In this document: positions 24,849 through 33,879 of the stretch, one piece after another
Layout of the letters: the number at the start of each line of letters is the position of its first letter
Position numbering within the stretch: position 1 is the first letter of the stretch
DNA from: Novosphingobium sediminis
GTDB lineage: Bacteria; Pseudomonadota; Alphaproteobacteria; Sphingomonadales; Sphingomonadaceae
Length of the DNA: 64,000 nt
Direction of reading: 5' to 3'
Assembly (NCBI RefSeq): GCF_007991615.1
Contig: NZ_BJYR01000018.1
Location: 124,001-188,000 of the forward strand
The notes under the pieces: model-generated
Seen by the model: only the letters and a program-made list of their open reading frames with translations
Databases searched by the model: none
Told to the model about the DNA's origin: nothing
Program-made: the position numbers and the translations under genes

Positions 24849-25610
24849 ATGGATCTGGGGCTCAAGGACAGGAAGGCCATTCTGGTTGGCGCCAATGGCG
24901 GGATCGGCCGGCAGGTGGCGCTCGCGCTCGCGGCCGAGGGCTGCCATGTCGCGGTTTGCGGCCGCACGCAGGTCAAGGTCGACAAGATCGTTGCCGAACT
25001 CGCGCCGAGCGGAGTGACGGTCTACGCCGAAGCACTCAACGTCACCGACGCTGAAGCGGTCCCGGCCTTCGTCGACAAGGCGGCGGAAGCGCTGGGCGGC
25101 TGCGATATCTTCATCAGCTTCACCTCGGCCAATCTGGGTGAGGATAGCGATGCCGGTTGGGATGCGGTGATGCAGGCCGATATCCTGCCGATGCGCCGCG
25201 GCGTTGCCGCCGCAAAGCCGCATCTCCTCAAGTCCGATGCCGGTTCGATCATCTGCATGAGCTCGACCGGCGCGGTCGAGGAATTCATGGGCGTTCAGCC
25301 CTACAACGCGCTCAAGGCGGCGGTGATGGTCTATTCGTCGGACCTGTCGCAGGCGCTCGCGCCCGATGGCATCCGCGTCAACTGCATCACCCCCGGCCCG
25401 ATCATGACCGAGGATGGCCCCTGGGCCTACATCAAGGAAAAGATGACGCCGTTCTACGACGCCACGCTCGCCAAGATTCCGATCGGCCGGATGGCGACGG
25501 GCGAGGAACTGGCGCGGGCGATCGTGTTCGCCGCGTCGCCGGCCTGCCTCGCGATGACGGGCGCCAACATCGTCGTCGATGGCGGCTACACCAAGCGCGT
25601 GCAGTTCTGA
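24849..25610 (+). CDS. Short-chain dehydrogenase/reductase
   Basis: A 253-residue SDR. Cofactor motif VGANGGIGRQ, catalytic Ser in CMSSTGAVE, and Tyr/Lys in YNALK are present, with NCITPGPIMTEDGP and VVDGGYTK in the C-terminal part. The usual NNAG is replaced by SFTSAN, a recognised variation. AAAGAGGAA precedes ATG 24849, which gives the normal N-terminus MDLGLKDRKAILVGANGG. It lies 87 bases after the StyC-like gene and could oxidise or reduce an aldehyde, ketone or alcohol from the same pathway; that link is inference. Confidence 0.88.
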   Translation: MDLGLKDRKAILVGANGGIGRQVALALAAEGCHVAVCGRTQVKVDKIVAELAPSGVTVYAEALNVTDAEAVPAFVDKAAEALGGCDIFISFTSANLGEDSDAGWDAVMQADILPMRRGVAAAKPHLLKSDAGSIICMSSTGAVEEFMGVQPYNALKAAVMVYSSDLSQALAPDGIRVNCITPGPIMTEDGPWAYIKEKMTPFYDATLAKIPIGRMATGEELARAIVFAASPACLAMTGANIVVDGGYTKRVQF

Positions 25611-25616
25611 TCCGAT

Positions 25617-25643
25617 AGCCCCCTCTCCGTCGGGGAGGGGGCT
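25617..25643. terminator. Stem-loop terminator between convergent genes
   Basis: AGCCCCCTC (25617-25625) pairs with GAGGGGGCT (25635-25643), extended inward by a few pairs. It fills the 41-base gap between the SDR and the convergent hydrolase gene and could stop both transcripts. Confidence 0.7.
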
Positions 25644-25651
25644 TCAGGAAC

Positions 25652-26308
25652 TCAGCGGATCGGGCAATCCGGCGAGAGACGCATGTCGAGATAGTTGTCG
25701 ACGGCGCGCATCATGTCGTCGAGTTCGTTCTCGAAGAAGTGGTTGGCGCGCGGGATCTCGTCGTGGTGGATCGTGATGTGCTTCTGCGTGCGCAGCTTGT
25801 CGACCAGCTTCTGCACCGCGTTCGGTGTCACCACCGTATCCGCCGCGCCCTGCACGATGATGCCCGAGGCAGGGCAGGGGGCGAGGAAGCTGAAATCATA
25901 CATGTTGGCCGGCGGAGCGACCGAGATGAAGCCGCGGATTTCCGGACGGCGCATCAGCAGCTGCATGCCGATGAGGGCGCCGAACGAGTAGCCGGCGATC
26001 CACGTCGTGCTCGCCTCGGGGTGGATCGACTGCACCCAGTCAAGCGCCGCAGCGGCATCCGACAGTTCGCCGATGCCGTTGTCGAAGCTGCCCTGGCTGC
26101 GGCCGACGCCGCGGAAGTTGAAGCGCAGCACGGCAAAGCCGCGCGCGACGAACGTCTTGTACATCGCCTGCGTGATGCGGTCGTTCATCGTGCCCCCGGC
26201 CTGTGGGTGCGGATGAAGGATCATCGCGACGGGCGCGCGGGGGCGCGTGGCGGGCTGGAAGCGGCCTTCGAGGCGACCATCGGGACCGGGAAAGATGACT
26301 GCGGGCAT
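25652..26308 (-). CDS. Alpha/beta hydrolase
   Basis: A 218-residue cytoplasmic alpha/beta hydrolase without signal peptide. It shows the oxyanion region LHPHPQAGGTMND, the nucleophile elbow GYSFGA (Ser), a candidate acid in GAADTVVTP and the base His in RANHFFEN. This matches the COG2945-type family, for which true substrates are poorly known. ATG 26308 gives MPAVIFPGPDGRLEG; upstream codons in frame are unlike the family. It is divergent from the cysteine desulfurase gene, with 133 bases between starts. Confidence 0.86.
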   Translation of the reverse strand: MPAVIFPGPDGRLEGRFQPATRPRAPVAMILHPHPQAGGTMNDRITQAMYKTFVARGFAVLRFNFRGVGRSQGSFDNGIGELSDAAAALDWVQSIHPEASTTWIAGYSFGALIGMQLLMRRPEIRGFISVAPPANMYDFSFLAPCPASGIIVQGAADTVVTPNAVQKLVDKLRTQKHITIHHDEIPRANHFFENELDDMMRAVDNYLDMRLSPDCPIR

Positions 26309-26441
26309 GGACTGTCCTGAACTGCCGGGCCGGGCGCAGGGGCTGATGAGCCGCAAAACACGCCGGGGCTGGGAAAAGCGAGAGGCCGCTATATAGAAAT
26401 GGTTGCCTCAAAAGCAATCATTCCCGCCAAAGCGAACAATC

Positions 26442-27461
26442 ATGCCGCCGATCTATCTCGACCATGCCGCCACCACGCCGCTGCTCCCCGCCGCGCGCGA
26501 GGCCATGCTCGAAGGGTTTGCGCTCTGGGCCAATCCCTCAAGCCCGCACAAGGCAGGCCGCGCCGCGCGTGCGGCGCTGGAGGACGCGCGGGCGCGAGTA
26601 AAGGCGGTGCTGGGGTGGCAGGGCGAAGTGATCTTTACCTCCGGCGCGAGCGAGGCACTGGCGCTGGCGATCACGCGCAGTGCAGCGCAGCTCGCTGCGG
26701 TTTCGGCGGTGGAACACGAAGCCGTGCTGCGGTGGGCGAGTGATGCAGTGCGTCTGCCGGTCGATGGTGCAGGCAGGGTGACGGTTGAGGGCGCGCTGAA
26801 CGGCCTCGTTGCGGTCCAGCAGGTCAACAACGAGACGGGCGTGATCCAGCCGCTTGCGGACGTGGCAGAAGCGGTGCGCGCGGCAGGAGGTCTGCTCCTT
26901 GCCGATTGCGCGCAGTCCGCTGGCAAGATCGCATTGCCCCCGGCTGATCTGATCGCCGTGAGTGCGCACAAGTTTGGCGGCCCCATCGGCGTGGGCGCGC
27001 TGCTGGTGCGCGATTGGGCGCTGCTGCGGCCAACTGGCGGGCAGGAGCGCGGCTATCGCGGCGGCACTGAAAACCTGCCCGGCGCGCTGGCGATGGTCGC
27101 CGCGCTCGAAGCGGGCAGCGATTGGCTGGAGCAGGCCGCACGGATGCGTCAGATGCTTGACGACGGCATTCGCACAGGCGGCGGCGAAGTGGTTGCCGAA
27201 GCTGCGCCGCGCCTTGCCACCATCGCCGGATACCGCATGCCCGGGCGCTCCGCCAATGCGCAGCTGATCCGCTTCGACGGCATGGGGATCGCCGTCTCTG
27301 CGGGCAGCGCGTGTTCCTCCGGATCACTCAAGGCGAGCCCGGTGCTGACCGCGATGGGCTATCCCCACGCGGGCGAGGTGATCCGCGTTTCGATCGGGCG
27401 CGAGACAACGGAAGCCGAGATAGAAGCATTCCTTGCCGCATGGCGGGAGATCAGGGGATGA
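26442..27461 (+). CDS. Cysteine desulfurase (NifS/IscS family), first of tandem pair
   Basis: A 339-residue PLP enzyme that moves sulfur from cysteine to a protein persulfide. The N-terminus IYLDHAATTPL is typical. PLP lysine is Lys177 (SAHKFGG) and the persulfide cysteine is Cys291 in GSACSSGSLKAS, a short-loop class I-type site. At 339 residues it is shorter than IscS (about 404). ATG 26442 gives the standard start MPPIYLDHAATT. It overlaps the second desulfurase by ATGA and is followed by a ferredoxin gene. It could serve Fe-S assembly or thiolation of tRNA. Confidence 0.9.
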   Translation: MPPIYLDHAATTPLLPAAREAMLEGFALWANPSSPHKAGRAARAALEDARARVKAVLGWQGEVIFTSGASEALALAITRSAAQLAAVSAVEHEAVLRWASDAVRLPVDGAGRVTVEGALNGLVAVQQVNNETGVIQPLADVAEAVRAAGGLLLADCAQSAGKIALPPADLIAVSAHKFGGPIGVGALLVRDWALLRPTGGQERGYRGGTENLPGALAMVAALEAGSDWLEQAARMRQMLDDGIRTGGGEVVAEAAPRLATIAGYRMPGRSANAQLIRFDGMGIAVSAGSACSSGSLKASPVLTAMGYPHAGEVIRVSIGRETTEAEIEAFLAAWREIRG

Positions 27462-28558
27462 TCGACCGAGCCAATATCTACCTCGACTATCAGGCGACCA
27501 CCCCGCTCGCTCCCGAAGCGCGCGAGGCGATGCTGCGCTGGCTGGCGGGCGCTGACGATGTTGGGGGTTTCGCCAACCCCCACAGCCCGCACCGCCCCGG
27601 CCGTGCCGCTGCCGCTGCGGTCGAACTGGCGCGCGAACAGGTCGCTGCGCTGTTTCCGTCCGGCGGGCGCGTGATCTTCACCTCGGGCGCGACCGAGGCG
27701 CTCAATCTGGCGATTTTCGGCTGCGGGGCGAAGCGGCTCGCGGTCTCCGCCATCGAACATGCCGCCGTGCTCGATACCGCGCGCTTCGTAGATCCCGGTT
27801 GCACGCTGCTCCCCGTCACGCCCGAAGGGCTGGTCGATCCGGCAACGCCGATCCCGGCAGGCACCGGCCTTGTCGCCGTCATGCAGGTCAACAACGAGAT
27901 CGGCACGGTGCAACCAGTTGAAGCGCTCGCGGATGCTGCCCATGCAGCGGACGCCCTGTTCCTCTGCGATGCGGTGCAAGGCGCGGGCAAGCTCGCCCCG
28001 CCCGCGAGTGCGGACATGATCGCCATTTCCGCCCACAAGCTGCACGGTCCCAAGGGCATCGGCGCACTGTGGGTGCGCGATGGGGTGAGCCTCACGCCGC
28101 TGATCCACGGGGGCGGACAGGAGCAGGGGCTGCGTTCCGGCACCCTCTCCCCCGCGCTATGTGCCGGGTTCGGCGCGGCGGCGGCGCTGTGTACAAGTCT
28201 GCGGGAAAGCGATGGACAGCACGTGGAGAGCCTGTGGAAACAGGCCCGCGCGTTGTTTCCCGGCTGGACGCTGAACGGCAGCGCCGATCAGCGCTGGCAC
28301 GGCAATCTCAACATCCGGCGCGATGGCCTCGATGTTTCCAGACTGATGTCGGATTGCCGCACTCTGGCGTTTTCTGTGGGTTCCGCCTGCGCCAGCGGGT
28401 CGGGTCGGCCCAGCCATGTCTTGCGCGCGCTCGGACTTTCGGACAGGGAAGCAAAAACCGCGATCCGGATCGGCTTCGGACGTTATACCAGGGCAGAGGA
28501 TCTTGAACGGGCCGCCGCCGCGATTCATGCGGCGTTGGGTGCTCAGGGAGCGTTGTAG
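27458..28558 (+). CDS. Cysteine desulfurase (NifS/IscS family), second of tandem pair
   Basis: A 366-residue paralogue of the preceding gene. It starts NIYLDYQATTPL, has PLP lysine Lys194 (SAHKLHGPKGIGAL) and reactive Cys311 in GSACASGSGRPSHVL. Both active-site residues are present in both copies, so neither looks like a decayed duplicate. The two proteins are clearly related but well diverged. It is coupled by ATGA to the upstream copy, and the ferredoxin ATG follows two bases after its stop. Confidence 0.9.
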   Translation: MIDRANIYLDYQATTPLAPEAREAMLRWLAGADDVGGFANPHSPHRPGRAAAAAVELAREQVAALFPSGGRVIFTSGATEALNLAIFGCGAKRLAVSAIEHAAVLDTARFVDPGCTLLPVTPEGLVDPATPIPAGTGLVAVMQVNNEIGTVQPVEALADAAHAADALFLCDAVQGAGKLAPPASADMIAISAHKLHGPKGIGALWVRDGVSLTPLIHGGGQEQGLRSGTLSPALCAGFGAAAALCTSLRESDGQHVESLWKQARALFPGWTLNGSADQRWHGNLNIRRDGLDVSRLMSDCRTLAFSVGSACASGSGRPSHVLRALGLSDREAKTAIRIGFGRYTRAEDLERAAAAIHAALGAQGAL

Positions 28559-28560
28559 CC

Positions 28561-28893
28561 ATGGTCAAGGTCACCTTCATCACCGCGCAGGACCAGCGCA
28601 TCGTGCGCGAGGCCGATCCGGGCACGCGCCTGCTCGAGGTGGGCCAGAATGCCGGGCTCCCGCTGGAAGGAACGTGCGAGGGCCAGATGGCCTGCTCGAC
28701 CTGCCATGTCGTCGTCGCCTCCGAATGGTTCGACAAGCTTGCGCCCGCCAGCGATGACGAAGAGGATATGCTCGACCTCGCCGCCGGAGTGACCCGTACC
28801 AGCCGCCTGTCCTGCCAGATCGTGCTGACCGACGCGCTTGATGGCCTCGAAGTGCGGGTGCCGGAAGAGGCGCGGGATATGCAGGGGCGCTGA
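28561..28893 (+). CDS. [2Fe-2S] ferredoxin, adrenodoxin/Isc type
   Basis: A 110-residue electron carrier. The cluster cysteines are Cys39, Cys45, Cys48 and Cys85, the C-x5-C-x2-C-x36-C spacing of adrenodoxin-like and Isc ferredoxins. Flanking segments EGTCEGQMACSTCHVVV and RLSCQIVL fit. Acidic residues after the third Cys (DDEEDMLDLA) resemble the partner-binding helix. Its position directly behind two cysteine desulfurases suggests it supplies electrons for Fe-S cluster assembly, though it could serve a hydroxylase. Confidence 0.93.
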   Translation: MVKVTFITAQDQRIVREADPGTRLLEVGQNAGLPLEGTCEGQMACSTCHVVVASEWFDKLAPASDDEEDMLDLAAGVTRTSRLSCQIVLTDALDGLEVRVPEEARDMQGR

Positions 28894-28943
28894 GGCGCGC
28901 TAGGTAGATGCCCCTAGGCCCGAACCAAGGGCCAGATCGGGGA

Positions 28944-30593
28944 GTGAATTTGCGTCAGGCGCTGCAGCAGTGGTTGTTCCGGGCGCTGCTTTGTGCGCTG
29001 ACGATGCTGCTTGCGGCCCCCGCCCACGCCCAGCTTCGCGCGCTGCAGAACCCGTCGTTCGAAGCCAACGATCCCGCCGGCCCCGGTACGCCAAACTTCG
29101 AGATCCTGCCCATCGCCTCGGTGCAGGGGTGGAGTTCGACCACCGGCGAGATCGAACTGTGGGACAGCAATTTCAACGGAGTGCCTGCGTATCAGGGCAA
29201 CGTGTTCGCCGAAATGAACGCCAACACCAACGGCACGCTGTTCCAGAACATCTGCCTCATCAACGGCGAACCGTTCGGCTGGACCTTTGCACACCGGGCG
29301 CGCTCGGGCGGTCCCGCGACGCAGACGGCGCGCTTTCAGGTGGCCTCCAGCACCGGCACGGTGATCCAGACGCTGGCGACGCAGTCCTCCACCACCGCGA
29401 ACCAGGTGTGGAACGTCAACACCGGCACCGCGACCTACAACGGCGCTTCGGGCCTGCAACGCGTGCAGTTCACAACGAGCGACACGGGCTCGTTCGGCAA
29501 TTTTCTCGATGCGATCCAGCTGACGCTCCGGCCCTTCGTGCAGATCTCGGCCGCGAGCAGCACCGGGGGTGAAAGTGTGCCTAGCGCGAACATGGCGACC
29601 CTGCTCGTCACCGGCACGGCGACCAGTGCGATCAACGTGATCGTCAACATCACCGGTGGCAGCGCCACCCGCGGCACCGATTACACCACGCCGGGCAATG
29701 CCAGCACGTTCACGGTCACCATCCCTGCGGGCACGTACTACAACAGCCCCATCGCGCTCGGCATCAATGTGGTCGACGATACGGCGGTCGAAACGGCGGA
29801 AACCATCGCCTACTCGGTCAGCGCGGGCACCGGCTACACCATCGCCAACACCACCAGCTGCGGCGCGACCGTGCAGACCACCGGCACCTACACGATCACC
29901 GACAACGATGGCCGCGTCACCCTGCGCAAGCAGTGGGCCGATGCGACGGTTGGCGATCAGGCCAATGTCACACTCTCGCGCGGGACAACGGCAATCGGCA
30001 CGCTCGCCGCCACCGCAACCACGGCGGGCGCGCTCGTCACCAGCGCCGCGCCCACGCCGGTTGTGCTGGGCGAGACGGTGATGCTCGCCGAAACGCTCGG
30101 CAGCGGCAACGCCGGCCGCTATTTCGGCACTGTGGCCTGCACCGGTGCGGCGGATACCAACCTCGCGGACGGCCTCACCATCGGTGCTGCCGAAACCGCG
30201 ATCACCTGCACCTGGACCAATACCCGCGTGCCTGCGCTGGTGGTGAGCAAGACATCGAGCGTGCTGTCCGATCCCATCAACACGTCCAACCCCAAGGCGA
30301 TCCCCGGCGCGGTGCTGCGCTACTGCATTCTCGTGAACAATCCCGGCACGCTGGCGGGGAGCAATGTTGCCGCGACCGACCTGCTGCCCGCCGGGATCAC
30401 CTACACCGCAGGCTCCTCGCGCAGCGGCGGCACCTGCGCCACCGCGACCACAGTGGAAGACGACGATGCGGCGGGCGCGGACGAGACCGATCCCTACGGC
30501 GTCTCCTTCCTCACCGGCACCCTCACGGCCACCGCGACGACGCTGGCCCCCGGCGCGAGCTTTGCGATCACGTTTGATGCGACGCTGAACTAG
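28944..30593 (+). CDS. Secreted Calx-beta / DUF11-type surface protein
   Basis: A protein of about 549 residues with a signal peptide (WLFRALLCALTMLLAAPAHAQ). An N-terminal region of about 170 residues (LQNPSFEANDPAGPGTPNFE) looks like a carbohydrate-binding-type jelly roll. It is followed by a Calx-beta-like repeat (TLLVTGTATSAINVIVNITGGS...ATRGTDYT...ITDND), a SpaA/prealbumin-like stretch and a C-terminal DUF11 repeat (LVVSKTSSVLSD...LRYCILVNNPGTLAGSNVAATDLLPAGITYTAGS). It ends at a repeat boundary with no anchor. The start is uncertain: ATG 28908, GTG 28944 and TTG 28950 are in frame; GTG/TTG give a normal signal peptide. The function, perhaps adhesion, is unknown. Confidence 0.75.
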   Translation: MNLRQALQQWLFRALLCALTMLLAAPAHAQLRALQNPSFEANDPAGPGTPNFEILPIASVQGWSSTTGEIELWDSNFNGVPAYQGNVFAEMNANTNGTLFQNICLINGEPFGWTFAHRARSGGPATQTARFQVASSTGTVIQTLATQSSTTANQVWNVNTGTATYNGASGLQRVQFTTSDTGSFGNFLDAIQLTLRPFVQISAASSTGGESVPSANMATLLVTGTATSAINVIVNITGGSATRGTDYTTPGNASTFTVTIPAGTYYNSPIALGINVVDDTAVETAETIAYSVSAGTGYTIANTTSCGATVQTTGTYTITDNDGRVTLRKQWADATVGDQANVTLSRGTTAIGTLAATATTAGALVTSAAPTPVVLGETVMLAETLGSGNAGRYFGTVACTGAADTNLADGLTIGAAETAITCTWTNTRVPALVVSKTSSVLSDPINTSNPKAIPGAVLRYCILVNNPGTLAGSNVAATDLLPAGITYTAGSSRSGGTCATATTVEDDDAAGADETDPYGVSFLTGTLTATATTLAPGASFAITFDATLN

Positions 30594-30659
30594 CAGGAGT
30601 GCGCGTTGCGGGGCTCTCGTTCGCGCGTATGCTGCGGGACCGGAGAGGGAGAACAAGCC

Positions 30660-31496
30660 ATGGCCTACGATACCTACAAGCTGCTGCGTGTCGTGCGCGA
30701 GGGCGCGCTGGTCACAGCGGTCGTCGATGCGCCGCCGATCAATGTCATCACCATGGAACTGTTTCAGGAACTGGCTGCGCTCTCCATCGAACTGGAAGCG
30801 GATCCCGATGCGCTCGTCTTCGTGCTCAAGAGCGCGGACCCCGATTTCTTCCTCGCGCATTTCGATGTCGCGCTGCTGATCGCGATGGCGAATGCGCCCG
30901 CCGGGCCAGTCGGCGATGTGAACACCTACCACGAGATGTGCGCGCGCTATCAGCGGATGGACAAGGTCACCATCGCGCAGATCGAAGGCCGGGTCGGTGG
31001 CGGCGGCGCGGAACTATCGATGAGCTTCGACATGCGCTTCGGCGTCATTGGCAAGACCGTGATCAACCAGATGGAAGTGCCCATCGGCATTCTCCCCGGC
31101 GGCAGCGGCACCCAGCGCCTGCCGCGCCTCGTTGGCCGGGCGCGGGCGATCGAGATCATCCTCGGAGCCGAAGACCTCGATGCCGAGACAGCCGAGAAGT
31201 GGGGCTGGCTCAACCGCGCATTGCCGGCGGACGCCATCGACGCGCATGTCACCGCGCTCGCCCGGCGCATCGCCAGCTTCCCGCCGGGTGCGGTGCGGGC
31301 GGCCAAGCGTTCCATCGAAACCTCTGCCCTGCCGCTCGACGAAGGCTGCCGGATCGAGGCTGAACTGTTCCAGTCCGTGCTGTTCACCGATACCGCGCGC
31401 TCCCAGATGCAGCGCTTCCTCGATCTTGGCGGCCACACCCGCGAAGGCGAGCTGCGCGTTGCGGAACTGAGCGCAGAGGTGGCGAGGCCGGGCTGA
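30660..31496 (+). CDS. Enoyl-CoA hydratase/isomerase family protein
   Basis: A 278-residue crotonase-fold protein acting on acyl-CoA thioesters. Oxyanion-hole glycine region IEGRVGGGGAELSMSFDMRFG and the following segment QMEVPIGILPGGSGTQRLPRLVGRARAIEIIL match the family, as does the N-terminal PPINVITMELFQEL. The catalytic Glu pair of true hydratases is not both evident, so the exact reaction (hydratase, isomerase, other) is open. GGAGAGGGAGAA lies before ATG 30660. It stands alone between the surface-protein gene and parC. Confidence 0.87.
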   Translation: MAYDTYKLLRVVREGALVTAVVDAPPINVITMELFQELAALSIELEADPDALVFVLKSADPDFFLAHFDVALLIAMANAPAGPVGDVNTYHEMCARYQRMDKVTIAQIEGRVGGGGAELSMSFDMRFGVIGKTVINQMEVPIGILPGGSGTQRLPRLVGRARAIEIILGAEDLDAETAEKWGWLNRALPADAIDAHVTALARRIASFPPGAVRAAKRSIETSALPLDEGCRIEAELFQSVLFTDTARSQMQRFLDLGGHTREGELRVAELSAEVARPG

Positions 31497-31569
31497 ACAA
31501 GCGATGATCCCCAAGACATCGGGGTAAACTCGCCCTCGCGCCTGTTCCCTTGGGCCCGTCCGGCTTGCT

Positions 31570-33879
31570 ATGGCATCACCAGCCATGACCAAGACCACCA
31601 CACCGGACGAGCCCGATCCATTCGACGCGATTGTCGATGCGCCTTTCGATGCCGCGCTTTCGGAGCGCTACCTCGTCTATGCGCTGTCCACGATCACCGC
31701 GCGTTCGCTGCCCGATCTGCGCGACGGGCTGAAGCCGGTTCACCGCCGCCTGCTCTGGGCGATGCAGCAGCTGCGGCTCGATCCCACGGGCGCGTTCAAG
31801 AAATCCGCGCGCGTCGTCGGCGATGTCATCGGCAAGTATCACCCGCACGGCGATGCTTCGGTCTACGATGCAATGGTCCGCCTCGCGCAGGATTTCGCGC
31901 TGCGCTATCCGCTGGTCGAGGGCCAAGGCAACTTCGGCAACATCGACGGGGATAATGCGGCGGCCTACCGCTACACCGAAGCGCGCCTCACCCGCACCGC
32001 GATGCGCCTCATGGCAGGCTTGGAAGAAGGCACCGTCACCTTCCACCCAACCTACAACGGCGAGGAGGAAGAGCCCGAGATCTTCCCTGGCCTGTTCCCC
32101 AATCTCCTCGCCAACGGCTCCAGCGGCATCGCCGTCGGCATGGCGACCAACATCCCGAGCCACAACGTGGCTGAGATCGTCGATGCCACGCTCAAGCTGA
32201 TCGACAACCCGGCGGCCACCCATGACGAGCTGATGGAAGTGTTCCACGGCCCCGATTTCCCGACCGGCGGTCTCGTGGTCGATAGCCGCGCCGCGATCAG
32301 CGCCGCCTATGAAAGCGGCAAGGGCGCGATCCGCGTGCGCGGGCGCTTCTCCACCGGGCGCCAGGAAGATGGCAGCTGGGAAGAGACCGGCATCGAGAAG
32401 CTGGGCGGCGGCCAATGGCAGCTCGTGCTCTCCGAAATCCCCTATCAGGTGCAGAAGGGCAAGCTGATCGAGCAGATGGCAGCGCTCATCGCGGACAAAA
32501 AACTGCCGATCCTCGAAGACGTGCGCGACGAGAGCGACGCCCAGATCCGCATCGTGCTCGTGCCCAAGAGCCGCAATGTCGATCCCGAACTGCTCAAGGA
32601 ATCGCTCTACCGGCTGACCGACCTTGAGGTGCGCTTCGGGCTCAACCTCAACGTGCTCGATGCCCACCGCACCCCGGGCGTGCTCGGCCTCAAGCTGCTG
32701 CTGCAGGAATGGACGATCTCGCAGATCGACATCCTGCTGCGGCGCTCGCGCCACCGGCTCGAGAAGATCGCGAACCGGCTGGAGCTCTTGGGCGGCTACA
32801 TCATCGCCTACCTCAACCTCGACCGGGTGATCGAGATCATCCGCACCGAGGACGAGCCCAAGCCGATCATGATGGCCGAGTTCGGCCTGACCGACCGGCA
32901 GGCCGAGGCAATCCTCAATATGCGGCTGCGCAGCTTGCGCAAGCTCGAGGAAATGGAACTGCGCAAGGAGCGCGACGGGCTGCTTGTCGAACAGGCGGAC
33001 CTGCAGGCGCTGCTCGATGATCCCAAGCTGCAGAAGAAGCGGCTCAAGGCCGATCTCAAGGCGCTGCGCAAGGAATACTCGGAGGATACCCCGCTCGGCC
33101 GCCGCCGCACCACCTTGGCCGAAGCCGCGCCGACGCGCGAATTCAGCATGGATGCGATGATCGAGAAGGAGCCCGTCACGGTTATCCTTTCCGCGCGCGG
33201 CTGGATTCGCGCCGCCAAGGGGCACCTCGCGCTGGATACGGACTTCAAGTTCAAGGAAGGCGATGGCCCCGCCTTCGCGCTCCACTGCCAGACCACCGAC
33301 AAGCTGCTGTTCGCGGTCGACAACGGTCGGTTCTACACCTTGGGCGCGGACAAGCTCCCCGGCGCGCGCGGGTTCGGCGAGCCGATCCGCACCATGGTCG
33401 ATATCGATCCCGAAGCGCAGATCATCGGCGTCGTCGTGTTCAAGACCAAGGGGCAGTTGCTCCTGGCGGCGAACAGCGGGCGCGGCTTTGCGGCGGAAAT
33501 GGACGAACTGCTGGCCGAGACACGCAAGGGGCGCGGCGTTGTCACCACCAAGCCCGGCGTCAAGCTCACCGTGGTTCGCGAGATCGCAGCCGAGCACGAC
33601 CACGTCGCGGTGATTGGTGACAATCGCAAGCTGGTGGTGTTCCCGCTCAGCGAAGTGCCGCTGCTCGGCAAGGGGCAGGGCGTGACTCTTCAGCGCTACA
33701 AGGACGGCGGCCTCGCCGATGCCATCACGCTCACTTTTGCGGATGGCCTTTCGTGGGCGATGGGGGGAGAAAGCGGGCGCACCCGCACCGAGAAGGACCT
33801 TCTGCCGTGGAAGGTCGCGCGCGGGGCGGCGGGGCGGCTTCCGCCCACCGGTTTTCCGAGGGATAACAAGTTCGCATGA
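31570..33879 (+). CDS. parC: DNA topoisomerase IV subunit A
   Basis: A 769-residue ParC that, with ParE, decatenates daughter chromosomes. N-terminal features: [25 protein letters not shown], then [21 protein letters not shown] and the catalytic tyrosine in [10 protein letters not shown]. The quinolone-determining region has Ala at the position of E. coli Ser80 and Asp at that of Glu84. The C-terminal part has degenerate beta-pinwheel blades and lacks the GyrA box, favouring ParC over GyrA. ATG 31570 or 31585 could start translation. It overlaps the next SDR gene by ATGA. Confidence 0.94.
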   Translation: MASPAMTKTTTPDEPDPFDAIVDAPFDAALSERYLVYALSTITARSLPDLRDGLKPVHRRLLWAMQQLRLDPTGAFKKSARVVGDVIGKYHPHGDASVYDAMVRLAQDFALRYPLVEGQGNFGNIDGDNAAAYRYTEARLTRTAMRLMAGLEEGTVTFHPTYNGEEEEPEIFPGLFPNLLANGSSGIAVGMATNIPSHNVAEIVDATLKLIDNPAATHDELMEVFHGPDFPTGGLVVDSRAAISAAYESGKGAIRVRGRFSTGRQEDGSWEETGIEKLGGGQWQLVLSEIPYQVQKGKLIEQMAALIADKKLPILEDVRDESDAQIRIVLVPKSRNVDPELLKESLYRLTDLEVRFGLNLNVLDAHRTPGVLGLKLLLQEWTISQIDILLRRSRHRLEKIANRLELLGGYIIAYLNLDRVIEIIRTEDEPKPIMMAEFGLTDRQAEAILNMRLRSLRKLEEMELRKERDGLLVEQADLQALLDDPKLQKKRLKADLKALRKEYSEDTPLGRRRTTLAEAAPTREFSMDAMIEKEPVTVILSARGWIRAAKGHLALDTDFKFKEGDGPAFALHCQTTDKLLFAVDNGRFYTLGADKLPGARGFGEPIRTMVDIDPEAQIIGVVVFKTKGQLLLAANSGRGFAAEMDELLAETRKGRGVVTTKPGVKLTVVREIAAEHDHVAVIGDNRKLVVFPLSEVPLLGKGQGVTLQRYKDGGLADAITLTFADGLSWAMGGESGRTRTEKDLLPWKVARGAAGRLPPTGFPRDNKFA

